The translations under genes and the position numbers were made by a program. Of a DNA stretch of 64,000 nucleotides, positions 41,421 to 50,285 are shown piece after piece (the stretch's first letter is position 1; each line of letters opens with the position of its first letter). Source of the stretch: FEB-10 sp963710645 (GTDB lineage Bacteria; Acidobacteriota; Thermoanaerobaculia; Thermoanaerobaculales; Sulfomarinibacteraceae); NCBI GenBank assembly GCA_963710645.1, contig CAVQBD010000001.1, forward strand, positions 434,001 to 498,000, read 5' to 3'. Under the pieces are notes generated by a model, which was not told where the DNA came from, ran no database searches, and saw nothing but the letters and a program-made list of their open reading frames with translations.

Positions 41421-42059
41421 ACCACCTATTTCACCGATTTGGCCGAACGGGGGTTGATTGTGGAGCAGCCGTCTCGGCTGCACTACAGATTGGAATTCTC
41501 AATTTTGAGTTTTGAATTTTGAGGTGCCTCCTGCTCACCCACGAGGCGGAAAGGTGAGACGGAGTGAAGGTGAGAAGGAGAGGTGGGCGCGTAAACGAGT
41601 TCTCTGCGTTTACGGCCTTCGGGGAACCGCGTCGTCAAGCAGCGCAATCCAGCCGCGGTTCTCTGGCGGTCCACTTCCCAAGATCCTCGGACCAGGCACC
41701 GGAAAGGGGGGGCGAGCGATTGTGGTGCGGCCGTCTCGGCTGCGGTACAAGTACTTCCGGTGATGCACGAATATCTCATTTCGGCGCGCCGATTCTCCGA
41801 CCGCGCTCCCCGTGAGGATGCCAGGCACGCCGATTCGCCTGAACAGGACGAATCGGTTTGTCGACCTTTACGAATCGGGATGCCAGGCACCTCCGAGGGA
41901 TGCACCTGTTTCGCCACGCCCTTCCCGCGGTTACTCGCGGCCTTGCGGCCGCGGGATTCGGGACTCGGGACTCGTGACTCGAATTTTGAATTTCGAATTC
42001 TGCGAACCCCACCTCTACCCTTCACACCTTCTGCACCCTTTACACCGGGTGGGTGGGGG
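41421..42059. repeat. Repeat mosaic between secreted protein gene and hemN
   Basis: D half-module (41458-41487), G module (41488-41549; also at 32808), octamer-like GGTGAGAA bits, F module (41580-41671; minus copy at 32971), D half-module (41719-41750), minus-oriented B module (41811-41892), seven heptads ATTCGGG, ACTCGGG, ACTCGTG, ACTCGAA, TTTTGAA, TTTCGAA, TTCTGCG (41956-42004), 9-mers (42021-42047) and GGGTGGGTGGGGGC whose last base begins the hemN stop codon on the minus strand. Confidence 0.8.
41811..41892 (-). repeat. B-type module, copy 5
   Basis: GTGAGGATGCCAGGCAC, GCCGATTCGCC, CGAATCGG, CGAATCGGGATGCCAGG, CACCTCC. Same arrangement as the copies at 5489, 7210, 19874 and 35993. Confidence 0.75.
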
Positions 42060-43460
42060 CTAAACCGTTCGCGAGAAAATCGGTTTGTCGCCGGGTGTAG
42101 CCAGGTACGCATCAAAGGGCATGCACACGTTGCGCAGGAAGAATCGGCCGCGGGGGGTGACGCGCAGCGAGCGATCACTGACCTCCACCAGACCGTCCTC
42201 CACCATGGGTGCGAGCTCTGCCAGTGCGTCGACGAAATGAACCGCTGGATCGACACCGAACTGGCTCTGGATGCCGTCGAAATCCAGACTCAAGTTGCAG
42301 ATGATGCCGCGGATCACCGTGCCTCGAAGCTCGTCCTCGGCGGTTCGTCTCACCCCGCGTTCCACCGGCAGACGGCCGTCCGCCACTGCGCGTTGGTAAC
42401 GTGCGAGGTTCTTTTGGTTGGCCGCGTAGGCCCCTGCGATTTCGCCGATGGCGGTGACGCCGACTCCAATTTGATCCGAGGCGGGCATCACCGTGTAGCC
42501 CATGAAGCTGCGGTGGAGCCGGCCCTCGTCCAGGGCATGGGCGAGTTCGTCATCCGGTCGTGCAAAGTGGTCGAATCCCACGAAGCGGTAGCCGGCTGCG
42601 GCGAACTCCTCGGCGGCGCCGACAAAGATCTTGAACTTGTCCCAGCCCTTGGGCATGGCGTCCTCGTCGAGCTGCCGCTGGTGGGGTTTGATCCACGGTA
42701 CGTGGGCGTAGGAAAAACATGCGACGCGGTCAGGTGCCAGCTCGTCGATCACGGTCCGCACCGAGGCGCGGAACCCGGCCTCGGTCTGTCGTGGCAGGCC
42801 GTAGATGAGATCCAGATTGATGGACGAAAAACCGAGACGGCGCGCCTGTTCAACCAGTTCCTGGGTGCGCTCGATGGGTTGTGGCCGGGCCACGGCCTCC
42901 TGCACCTCTGGGTTGACGTCTTGCACCCCCATGGACAGGCGATTGAACCCCAGCCGTCGAAGGGTCTCCAAGTGTTCGTCCGTCGTCACGCTGGGGTCCG
43001 CCTCCAGGGCCACCTCGGCGCCCTCGGTGAGGTCGAATCTGTCGCTGATGGCCGCAAAGAGCCGGTCGCACTGCTCCGGGGTGAGGTAGGTGGGCGTTCC
43101 CCCTCCCCAGTGGAGCTGGTTGAGTTGCCGGCGGTCGCCGAGGGCATCGCCGAGCAGATCGAGTTCGCGCTCCAGCGTCTCCAGGTACTCGATCTCGGGG
43201 CCGCGGTGGGGTGCGATCACCACGTTGCAGCCGCAATAGGTGCAGTGGGCCTCACAGAACGGGATGTGGACGTACATGGAAAGGGGTTCGTCAGCTCGTG
43301 ACCTGGCATCGGCCAGTCGGTCGCCGAAGGCTGCTTCGTCGAAATCCTCACTGAAGTGGGGAGCGGTGGGGTAGGAGGTGTAGCGCGGACCGGGCCGGTC
43401 GTACCGTGCCAACAACTCCGGACTCACCCCGGTCACATCGAAGTCCCGGTATTGGGTCAT
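42060..43460 (-). CDS. hemN: Oxygen-independent coproporphyrinogen III oxidase HemN
   Basis: 466 residues, radical SAM enzyme that decarboxylates coproporphyrinogen III to protoporphyrinogen IX without oxygen. The 4Fe-4S motif CEAHCTYCGCN (CxxxCxxC with the extra Cys) follows YVHIPF. HWGGGTPTYL and the C-terminal HemN domain (FLRNVCMPFDAYL) are present. Length and the extra Cys favour true HemN over HemW. Last gene of the tetrapyrrole cluster and separated from hemE by an inverted heptad element. Confidence 0.92.
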   Translation of the reverse strand: MTQYRDFDVTGVSPELLARYDRPGPRYTSYPTAPHFSEDFDEAAFGDRLADARSRADEPLSMYVHIPFCEAHCTYCGCNVVIAPHRGPEIEYLETLERELDLLGDALGDRRQLNQLHWGGGTPTYLTPEQCDRLFAAISDRFDLTEGAEVALEADPSVTTDEHLETLRRLGFNRLSMGVQDVNPEVQEAVARPQPIERTQELVEQARRLGFSSINLDLIYGLPRQTEAGFRASVRTVIDELAPDRVACFSYAHVPWIKPHQRQLDEDAMPKGWDKFKIFVGAAEEFAAAGYRFVGFDHFARPDDELAHALDEGRLHRSFMGYTVMPASDQIGVGVTAIGEIAGAYAANQKNLARYQRAVADGRLPVERGVRRTAEDELRGTVIRGIICNLSLDFDGIQSQFGVDPAVHFVDALAELAPMVEDGLVEVSDRSLRVTPRGRFFLRNVCMPFDAYLATPGDKPIFSRTV

Positions 43461-43478
43461 GCCATGGCCGCCCCGGCC

Positions 43479-43581
43479 GAACGAAGAACGAAGAGCGAAG
43501 AACGAAGAATGAACGAACCAACTCCGCAGGCCCCAGCGGGGGGTCGGGTCGGGTTCTTTATTCTTCGTTCTTTGTTCTTCG
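43479..43581. repeat. Inverted heptad element between hemE and hemN
   Basis: Left: GAACGAA, GAACGAA, GAGCGAA, GAACGAA, GAATGAA (43479-43513). Right: TTCTTTA, TTCTTCG, TTCTTTG, TTCTTCG (43554-43581), complementary to the left. Centre contains GGGGGGTCGGGTCGGG. The right array ends 2 nt before the hemE stop codon. A large RNA hairpin is expected between two genes of one operon. Confidence 0.88.
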
Positions 43582-43583
43582 AT

Positions 43584-44600
43584 CTACTCATATCGGTATT
43601 CCTGAACCGTTCGGACAAAGGTCTCAACCGAGGACACCGGGATATCCGGTGTGATGCCGTGGCCGAGGTTGGCGATGTAGCCGGTGCGCGGCGCGCCGTC
43701 GAGCATGGCTCGTGTCCGGCGTTGGATCTCGTCCTTCGGACCCATGAGCACGCCCGGGTCCAGATTTCCCTGGACGGCGTGGTTTTCCAGCACTCGTCCG
43801 GCGCGAGCCAGATCCGCACGCCAGTCGAGTCCTATGACCTCGCACGGCATGTCGGGCAGATCGTGCAATAAATGGGAGCCGCCGTTGGCGAAGTAGATCC
43901 TCGGCACATCCAGGTCCGAGAGCTGTTCCATCAGCCGGCGGGCGGGCCTCAGCGCCCATCGCCGGGCGTCTTCGGCACCCAAGGCTCCGACCCAGGAGTC
44001 GAAGATCTGAACCGCCTGGGCGCCGTGGGCCACCTGGGTCCGCAGGTAGCTCGCCATGGCGTCGGCGAGTCGGTCCACCAGCGCGTCGAAGGCCTCGGGG
44101 TGGTTGAGCGCCATCGACTTGACGTGGGTGAAGGCCCTGGAAGTGGTGCCCTCCACCAGATAGGTGGCCAGAGTCCAGGGAGCTCCGCAGAATCCGATCA
44201 GCGCGGTGTCGTCGTCCAGGGCGTCGCGGACCCGCTCGAGGGCGGCGTCGAGAAACTCGGTGCCGCTCCATGGGTCGGGGACCCGGATGCGCCCGAGATC
44301 CTCGGGGGTGCGCACCGGGTTGCGGATGTGCGGGGCCGGGGAGAACGTCAGCTCGGCTCCCATGGGAACAAGTGGTGTCAGGATGTCCGAGAAGATGATG
44401 GCTGCGTCGAAACCGAAGCGCCGAATCGGCTGGAGGGTGACCTCGGCGGCGATCTCGGGAGTGCGGCACATGGTGAGGAAATCACCGGCTTCGTGGCGCA
44501 CCTCGCGGTACTCCGGAAGATAGCGTCCGGCCTGGCGCATGACCCAGACGGGGGGGCGATCAACCACCTGTTTCCGACACGCTCTCAAGAACCGATTCAT
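43584..44600 (-). CDS. hemE: Uroporphyrinogen decarboxylase HemE
   Basis: 338 residues from ATG 44600 (GGGAGG upstream). Signature RPPVWVMRQAGRYLPEYR at about 16-33 and GFCGAPWTLATYLVEG, binding the substrate pyrroles. Cytoplasmic four-fold decarboxylation of uroporphyrinogen III. The longer open frame runs into ACTCGGG heptads and is not used. A heptad hairpin lies between hemL and hemE, only 26 nt from this start. Confidence 0.95.
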   Translation of the reverse strand: MNRFLRACRKQVVDRPPVWVMRQAGRYLPEYREVRHEAGDFLTMCRTPEIAAEVTLQPIRRFGFDAAIIFSDILTPLVPMGAELTFSPAPHIRNPVRTPEDLGRIRVPDPWSGTEFLDAALERVRDALDDDTALIGFCGAPWTLATYLVEGTTSRAFTHVKSMALNHPEAFDALVDRLADAMASYLRTQVAHGAQAVQIFDSWVGALGAEDARRWALRPARRLMEQLSDLDVPRIYFANGGSHLLHDLPDMPCEVIGLDWRADLARAGRVLENHAVQGNLDPGVLMGPKDEIQRRTRAMLDGAPRTGYIANLGHGITPDIPVSSVETFVRTVQEYRYE

Positions 44601-44625
44601 GCTGTGCCTCCCGTGGGGCAATGGG

Positions 44626-44756
44626 GCTCGGGAATCGGGAATCGGGACTCGGGACTCGGGACTCGGGACTCGGGACTCGCGATCACTGATTGAGGTCGAC
44701 GAGGCCATCCGATTTCCGAGATCCGATTCCCGATCCCCGAAATCCGAGACCCGATT
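44626..44756. repeat. Inverted heptad element between hemL and hemE
   Basis: GCTCGGG, two AATCGGG, four ACTCGGG, ACTCGCG (44626-44681) face TCCGATT, TCCGAGA, TCCGATT, CCCGATC, CCCGAAA, TCCGAGA, CCCGATT (44708-44756), which are complementary. The spacer is 26 nt. The right array ends at the hemL stop codon (44761). It may serve as an internal terminator or attenuator before hemE. Confidence 0.88.
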
Positions 44757-44760
44757 CCCG

Positions 44761-46059
44761 TCATGAGGTCTCCGCCAGTGCGTCCCGGAATGCAGCGATG
44801 GTCTGATCGATGTCGTCCTCGGTGTGCGCGAGCGAGACGAACATCACCTCGTAGGCGGAAGGAGCCACGTAAATCCCCCGCTGGAGCAGCGCACGGTGCA
44901 GGACGGCGTAGCGTTCGGCCGCCTCGGGTGCGATGTCCTCATAGCTCCGGGGCGGTTGACCGTCCTGGAGCGACAGCCACAGGATCGAACCCTGCCGCAC
45001 CATGGACCAACCCAGGCCGGACCCCTCGAATGCCCCGAGAACGCCGGTCTGGAGGCGGTCGCCCAGCGCCTCCAGCGTGGCGTACGCGGCCCCGTCATCG
45101 GCCAGCAGGCGGCCCAGAGTCGCGGCCCCGGCCGCCATGGCCACCGGGTTGCCGGACAGCGTTCCGGCCTGGTAGACCGGGCCCAGCGGCGCGAGCTGTT
45201 CCATGACGACTCGGCGACCGCCGTAGGCACCCACCGGCATCCCGCCGCCGATGACCTTGCCGTAGGTGGTCAGGTCCGGTTCGATGCCATAATGACCGGC
45301 TGCACCCTGAGGGCCGAGCCGGAAGCCGGTGATGACCTCGTCCATGATGAGCATGGCGCCGTGGCGGCTGCACTCGTCGCGGAGCAGGTGCAGATACTCG
45401 GGGGGTTGGACGAGCAGCCCGGCGTTTGCCGGGACGCCCTCGATGATGACCGCAGCGATTTCGTGTCCGCGCTCGGCCATGACCAAACGAAAGGCCTCCT
45501 TATCGTCGAGCTGGAGCACTATGGTGTGGGCGGCGAAGCTCGATGGGACTCCGGCCGAGGACGGTGTGCCGAAGGTCGCCAGACCGGATCCCGCCGACAC
45601 CAGCAGGTGGTCGGCGTGGCCGTGGTAACAACCGGAGAATTTGATCACCGCGTCGCGGCCGGTGACGCCGCGCGCCAGCCTCACCGCGGACATCACCGCT
45701 TCGGTGCCCGAGGACACGAAGCGGACCATCTCGAGATGGGGAACGGCACTGGTGACCATCTCGGCGAGCACCACCTCCTCGGCGCAGGGCGCGCCGTAGG
45801 TGAGACCCTTGGCCGCGGTGCGCGTAACGGCCTCCACGACATCCGGATGGGCGTGGCCGAGGATCAACGGACCCCACGAACCGACGTAGTCGATAAAGCT
45901 CCGCCCGTCGGCGTCTGAAAATCGAGAACCTGACGCCGAGGCGTAAAACAAGGGCTCGCCACCCACCGATCTGAAGGCGCGGACCGGCGAGTTCACACCG
46001 GCCGGCATCACCTTGCACGCCCGTTCGAAAAGCTCCGTGGACCGGGGTCCGGCGCTCAC
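44761..46059 (-). CDS. hemL: Glutamate-1-semialdehyde 2,1-aminomutase HemL
   Basis: 432 residues, PLP-dependent class III aminotransferase. FSGCYHGHADHLLV, DEVITGFRLGPQGAAGHYGI and the PLP-lysine motif TTYGKVIGGGMPVGAYGG match GSA aminomutase, making 5-aminolevulinate from glutamate-1-semialdehyde. Start GTG at 46059, overlapping the hemB stop by GTGA, which indicates coupling; the frame upstream belongs to hemB. Confidence 0.95.
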   Translation of the reverse strand: MSAGPRSTELFERACKVMPAGVNSPVRAFRSVGGEPLFYASASGSRFSDADGRSFIDYVGSWGPLILGHAHPDVVEAVTRTAAKGLTYGAPCAEEVVLAEMVTSAVPHLEMVRFVSSGTEAVMSAVRLARGVTGRDAVIKFSGCYHGHADHLLVSAGSGLATFGTPSSAGVPSSFAAHTIVLQLDDKEAFRLVMAERGHEIAAVIIEGVPANAGLLVQPPEYLHLLRDECSRHGAMLIMDEVITGFRLGPQGAAGHYGIEPDLTTYGKVIGGGMPVGAYGGRRVVMEQLAPLGPVYQAGTLSGNPVAMAAGAATLGRLLADDGAAYATLEALGDRLQTGVLGAFEGSGLGWSMVRQGSILWLSLQDGQPPRSYEDIAPEAAERYAVLHRALLQRGIYVAPSAYEVMFVSLAHTEDDIDQTIAAFRDALAETS

Positions 46060-47039
46060 AGCCAGCCCTCGGTCAGCGCCTGACGGCCGTGATAGGTGAT
46101 CAGGATATCGGCCCCGGCTCGCCGGAAGGCGTAGAGATTCTCCATCACCAGCGCCGCCTCGTCGATCCAACCGCGTTCGGCAGCGGCTTTGACCATGGAG
46201 TACTCGCCGCTCACGTTGTAGATCGCGAGGGGCTGGGTGAAGGCCAGACGCAGATCGCGCACCACATCCAGGTAGGCGAGGGCAGGCTTGACCATGAGGA
46301 TGTCGGCGCCCTCCTCCACGTCCAGCTCGGCCTCCAGCATGGCTTCGCGCCGGTTGCGGACGTCCATCTGGTGGGAGCGGCGGTCACCGGACGAAGGTGC
46401 CGAGTGGGCGGCTTCGCGGAACGGGCCGTAATAGGCGGAGGCGTATTTGACCGAGTAGGACATGATGGCCACGTCCTCCAGCCGCTCGTCGTCGAGGGTC
46501 TGGCGGATCGAGGCGACGCGTCCGTCCATCATGTCCGACGGCGCCACCACATCGGCACCGGCCCGAGCGTGGGCCAGCGCCATCCTGGCGAGCAGGGGCA
46601 GGGTGGCGTCGTTGTCGATGCGCTCGTCGATGACCACACCGCAGTGGCCGTGATCGGTGTAGGCACAGAGGCAGACATCGGTCATCACCACGAGTTGGTT
46701 GCCAAACTCCCGCTTGAGGGCGCGCACGGCTTCAGCCACGAGTGCGTCCTCAGCCCACGCGGCGCGGCCGTCCGGAGCCTTTTCGGAGTCGGAGGGAACA
46801 CCGAAGAGCAACACCGATCGGATCCCGAGCTCGAGGTCGGACTCCACCGTCGCCACCAGGCGATCCACCGATTGGTGTTCGATGCCGGGCATGGCTCCGA
46901 TGGGTTCCGCCACGCCTTCGCCGGGTACGACAAAGTGCGGCTGCACCAGCATGTCGCTGTCGATTCTGGATTCGGCGACGAGGTTGCGCATCATCGGGTG
47001 GTGCCGCAGTCGTCGGGGTCTGATGGTCAGCTCTGACAT
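46056..47039 (-). CDS. hemB: Delta-aminolevulinic acid dehydratase (porphobilinogen synthase) HemB
   Basis: 327 residues. Two catalytic lysines are expected in SYSVKYASAYYGPFR and MVKPALAYLD. DVCLCAYTDHGHCG has the cysteine-rich metal site of zinc-type enzymes. Condenses two 5-aminolevulinate molecules to porphobilinogen. Start ATG 47039 lies inside the end of hemD (13-nt overlap). The GTGA overlap with hemL follows. Confidence 0.95.
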   Translation of the reverse strand: MSELTIRPRRLRHHPMMRNLVAESRIDSDMLVQPHFVVPGEGVAEPIGAMPGIEHQSVDRLVATVESDLELGIRSVLLFGVPSDSEKAPDGRAAWAEDALVAEAVRALKREFGNQLVVMTDVCLCAYTDHGHCGVVIDERIDNDATLPLLARMALAHARAGADVVAPSDMMDGRVASIRQTLDDERLEDVAIMSYSVKYASAYYGPFREAAHSAPSSGDRRSHQMDVRNRREAMLEAELDVEEGADILMVKPALAYLDVVRDLRLAFTQPLAIYNVSGEYSMVKAAAERGWIDEAALVMENLYAFRRAGADILITYHGRQALTEGWL

Positions 47040-47752
47040 AGTTCCTCCGCCAGTGACGTCATGGTCGGTTTGGATGGGATGGCGCACTCGATGCCCAGAC
47101 CCGCGGCAGCGTCCCGGGTCGTGGGTCCGAGGGCCCAGTGTTTGAGTGGCAAGGGTTTGCCGCCCACCGCTTCGAGATACAGTCGGGCGGCGCGCGGCGA
47201 GGTCAGCACCACGGCCTCCAGATTTGGTCCCAGCGGGGGGAGTTCCCGCGGTGGAGTGGCCCGCATGGAGTAGACCACCACGGGATGGACCGGGTGCCCG
47301 GCAGTTTCGAGCACCTCCGGCATTTCGTGCCGCCGGTGTTTGCCGCAGGCGAGGACAACGGGGCATGCGGGTTCGAGCCGCTCGATGAGCTGTTCGGCCA
47401 GACCGATACCGCTTCCGGGGCCCACGTGATCCACCCCCAGTCCGGATTCAGCGGCGGCCTCGGCCGTGGCATCACCCACCACCGCGATTGGGCAGGTGAG
47501 GAGGTGCTTGGCGCCGTGATGGCGCGCCATTCGGACCAACCCCTGCGGTGCGCGGGGGGAGGACATGATGAGCCACGGCTTGACGCCGGGTTGCGACAGG
47601 AGCGACAGCACCGTCCGCCAACCGTCGTTGTCGTCCACTTCCTCGATGCGAAGAACCGGAAAAGGTCTGACCGTGATTCCGGCCGGAGTGAGGAGCTGCT
47701 GGAGTTCTCTGCAATCGGCCGGATGCCGTGTCACCAGGACCGCACGGCTCAT
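47027..47752 (-). CDS. hemD: Uroporphyrinogen-III synthase HemD
   Basis: 241 residues from ATG 47752. Two Rossmann-like halves (about 1-35 and 170-235, with about 40-165 as the other lobe) as in HemD, motif pieces MSRAVLVTRHPADCREL, LIMSSPRAPQGL, EAVVLTSPRAARLYLEA. Cyclises hydroxymethylbilane to uroporphyrinogen III. HemD sequences are poorly conserved; position between hemC and hemB supports the call. The start overlaps the hemC stop by 4 nt. Confidence 0.88.
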   Translation of the reverse strand: MSRAVLVTRHPADCRELQQLLTPAGITVRPFPVLRIEEVDDNDGWRTVLSLLSQPGVKPWLIMSSPRAPQGLVRMARHHGAKHLLTCPIAVVGDATAEAAAESGLGVDHVGPGSGIGLAEQLIERLEPACPVVLACGKHRRHEMPEVLETAGHPVHPVVVYSMRATPPRELPPLGPNLEAVVLTSPRAARLYLEAVGGKPLPLKHWALGPTTRDAAAGLGIECAIPSKPTMTSLAEELCQS

Positions 47753-48690
47753 GGACCGGACTCCTCGGGCATGGCCAACCGGAGCGCCGCGTGGCATGCC
47801 GCAGCGACTTTGTCCGGATCGTCCGCGGTGGCGGCGACGCGCGCCACCTCAGCCTCGGTGATTTCGTCGTCCACGCGGCCCAGCGCGGCCTGGAGCCGGA
47901 TGGCGCCGGCCTCTTCGGTGGCCAGACAACCGAGTGGCAGGTGGCATCCGCCCCCCAGCAACTGGAGGAGTTTGCGTTCCGCGGCGACCGCTCGGGCCGC
48001 GACGGGGTCGTGCAACGCCAACACCCCCTCCACCGTGGGATCGCCGTCGCGTGTCTCGATGGCCAGTGCACCTTGACCGGGGGCCGGGAGCATGGCTTCC
48101 GGGGGCAACTCGATGTGATCCAGGCCGGTCAGATCCAGAGCGAGCCTTTGAACCCCGGCAGATGCCAGCAGAATGGCGTCGTACTGCCCCTCCCGCAGCT
48201 TTCGGACTCTGGTGGGCACGTTGCCGCGGAGGGCTTCGAGCCGGAGATCCGGGCGCAGCACGAGGGTCTGGGATGCCCGACGAAGGGATGAGGTTCCCAG
48301 GGTGGCGCTGGGCGGCAGACCCATCGGGTCGTCAGGTCGGGTTTTGATGGTGTTGGCCGGGGCCAGCAGCAGATCGGCGGTGGGGCCCCGCTCGGGGACT
48401 GCGGCCAACCGAAGCCCCTCGGGTTCGTCGGTGGGCAGATCCTTGAGCGAGTGGACGACCAAATCGATCCGCCCATCGAGCAAGGCGTCCTGAAGCTCTT
48501 TGGTGAAGAAACCCTTGCCCTCCATCTTGTGAAAGGCCACGTCCTGGATCTGGTCTCCGCTGGTCTTGATGATCTCGATGCGACACTCCAGGCCGAGCTC
48601 TGACCGGATTCGATCCGCAATACGGTGGGCTTGCCACAAGGCGAGGTCAGAACCACGGGTGCCGAGGCGCAGCGGTGAGGAGGTGGTCAT
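47749..48690 (-). CDS. hemC: Porphobilinogen deaminase HemC
   Basis: 313 residues. Start ATG 48690 (MTTSSPLRLGTRGSDLALWQA). IDLVVHSLKDLP, GTSSLRRASQ and GGGCHLPLG, where Cys anchors the dipyrromethane cofactor. Polymerises four porphobilinogens into hydroxymethylbilane. ATGA overlap with hemA and 4-nt overlap with hemD. Confidence 0.95.
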   Translation of the reverse strand: MTTSSPLRLGTRGSDLALWQAHRIADRIRSELGLECRIEIIKTSGDQIQDVAFHKMEGKGFFTKELQDALLDGRIDLVVHSLKDLPTDEPEGLRLAAVPERGPTADLLLAPANTIKTRPDDPMGLPPSATLGTSSLRRASQTLVLRPDLRLEALRGNVPTRVRKLREGQYDAILLASAGVQRLALDLTGLDHIELPPEAMLPAPGQGALAIETRDGDPTVEGVLALHDPVAARAVAAERKLLQLLGGGCHLPLGCLATEEAGAIRLQAALGRVDDEITEAEVARVAATADDPDKVAAACHAALRLAMPEESGP

Positions 48691-50003
48691 AGGTTCTGGT
48701 CTCTCTCGTCGGGTTCCTCGGCGGTGGGGTCCATCCCGCGAATGAAATTGCCGATGACGGCGCTCGAGTGGTTCCACGCGGCGCGTTTGAGACCTCGCAG
48801 CGGCACCGTGACCATCCGTCGCGCCATGTCTCTGGCCATTCGTTTGACCGCCCGGCGGTCGTCTTCACCGAGGTGGGAGAGATTTCTCGTGAGGGCGTGG
48901 TCAACCGCCCGGTCGGCCACTTCTCGGAACGAGGTTTGCAGCTCTCGGGCCACCGGCGACAGCTCGCGGTCGAAGAGGTGTCGCCGCAGGGTCTCGAGTT
49001 GATGTTCCACAAGCCCCTCGCAGCGGGTCATCTCGGCAAGCCGGAGCTCGCGGTTGGCCTCCGCCTCACTCCGCATTTGCTCGATACCGTGCAGGTGGAC
49101 GCCGTCCATGGCGCGGACTTCGGGATGGATATTGGGCGGCATGGCCAGGTCAACCAACAGCAGTGGTGCATCGTCCGCGATGGCCGAACGGATGGCCTCC
49201 ACCTGGGGGCGGCCGAAGATCGGTTCCTCCGATGAGGTCACCGCCGCCACCAATCCCACCGCGGGCGGATCATCTTGGACGCGAGTCAGCGAGGTGTTTT
49301 CGGCCGCCGGGTCGTCGGCCACCAGAGCCGCGGCCCGTTCGGGATTCCGATTGGCGACGATGACCCGTCGCTCCGGGTCGCCGGTTCGGACCAACCGGAG
49401 GGTCTGGCCCGCCATTTCGCCGGCGCCGAGGATCAGCACCGGGTCGGCGGATTGCTCGAGGTGTTCGTGGATCGTACGTTCCACGAGGGTCACCAACGAC
49501 ACCGGCCGGCGGGTGAGTTCGGTTTCGGTGCGGATGCGTTTTGCAAGATGGAATGATTCGTGGAAGGTCTGGTCGAGGATTCCGCCGAGGAGACCGAGGT
49601 TGTGGGCGGTTTCGTGGGCCTCCTTGGCCTGCCCCGTGATCTGCGCCTCGCCCACCATCATGGAGTCCAACGCCGAGGTCACCCGGAACAGATGGCGGAC
49701 CGCCGCGCGCCCGAAGTGAACGTAGAGCTGATCCTCATCAGGGAGTTGGCAGGCTCCGTCGGTGAGATCGGCCAGGCTGCGGCGGAGGTGAAAGAGGAGC
49801 GGGTTGGAGTGGATCCTGGTCTCGGCGCGAAAGTAGAACTCGACCCGATTGCAGGTCCCGAGGTAGACCAGTTCGGAGAAGCCGGCGAGCTGGGCCAACT
49901 CGACGAGGTTCTCGCCGCGGAAGTCAGCCGGGAGGGCCGCACGCGCGAGTTCGTTCACCTCCGTGGTGTGGTAGCTGGTTCCGACGATCCCGATGTTGTC
50001 CAA
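48687..50003 (-). CDS. hemA: Glutamyl-tRNA reductase HemA
   Basis: 438 residues from a TTG start at 50003 with GGAGG about 9 nt upstream; a TTG at 50060 also opens the frame. N-terminal domain GIVGTSYHTTEV with the active-site Cys motif LGTCNRVEFYFRAE, NADPH-binding part VLILGAGEMAGQTLRLV, and a C-terminal dimerisation helix. First step of the C5 tetrapyrrole pathway, from glutamyl-tRNA. First gene of the seven-gene minus-strand hem cluster and divergent from sdhC. Confidence 0.92.
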   Translation of the reverse strand: MDNIGIVGTSYHTTEVNELARAALPADFRGENLVELAQLAGFSELVYLGTCNRVEFYFRAETRIHSNPLLFHLRRSLADLTDGACQLPDEDQLYVHFGRAAVRHLFRVTSALDSMMVGEAQITGQAKEAHETAHNLGLLGGILDQTFHESFHLAKRIRTETELTRRPVSLVTLVERTIHEHLEQSADPVLILGAGEMAGQTLRLVRTGDPERRVIVANRNPERAAALVADDPAAENTSLTRVQDDPPAVGLVAAVTSSEEPIFGRPQVEAIRSAIADDAPLLLVDLAMPPNIHPEVRAMDGVHLHGIEQMRSEAEANRELRLAEMTRCEGLVEHQLETLRRHLFDRELSPVARELQTSFREVADRAVDHALTRNLSHLGEDDRRAVKRMARDMARRMVTVPLRGLKRAAWNHSSAVIGNFIRGMDPTAEEPDERDQNL

Positions 50004-50285
50004 TGCCCCCGGCCTCCAGCCTGGAATAATACGCCAGAGTTGGGCGAGATTCAGCCGCAAACGGTCATGATTGAGTCATTTGTCGGCGAAGTTTGTGGAA
50101 GATCTGTCATCAAAGAGGTGCCGGTCTCAGCATCGCGTCGGGTTCGGTCACAAGTGTTGCTACAATCGCCGCTGCTCGTCGCCCGCAGGTGGACTCGAAT
50201 CGACTCGACCACGACAGGAGCGGTGGGTCGGCATATTTCGAGACGATTGTCTGTACTCGCCAAGTGAAAGGGGCAGGGGTTCGCC
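50004..50285. promoter_or_regulatory. hemA-sdhC divergent regulatory region
   Basis: 282 nt without repeats. TACAAT at 50161 is a possible plus-strand -10 for sdhC; no convincing -35. Short palindromes such as CATGATTGAGTCAT near 50070 are present. It is the only long intergenic region in the hem/sdh part without heptads. Confidence 0.35.

Noticed and set aside
50003..50060. HemA start at the upstream TTG (50060)
   Set aside because: The family N-terminus begins near GIVGTSYHTTEV and a GGAGG precedes the TTG at 50003; the upstream 19 codons add a non-family extension.
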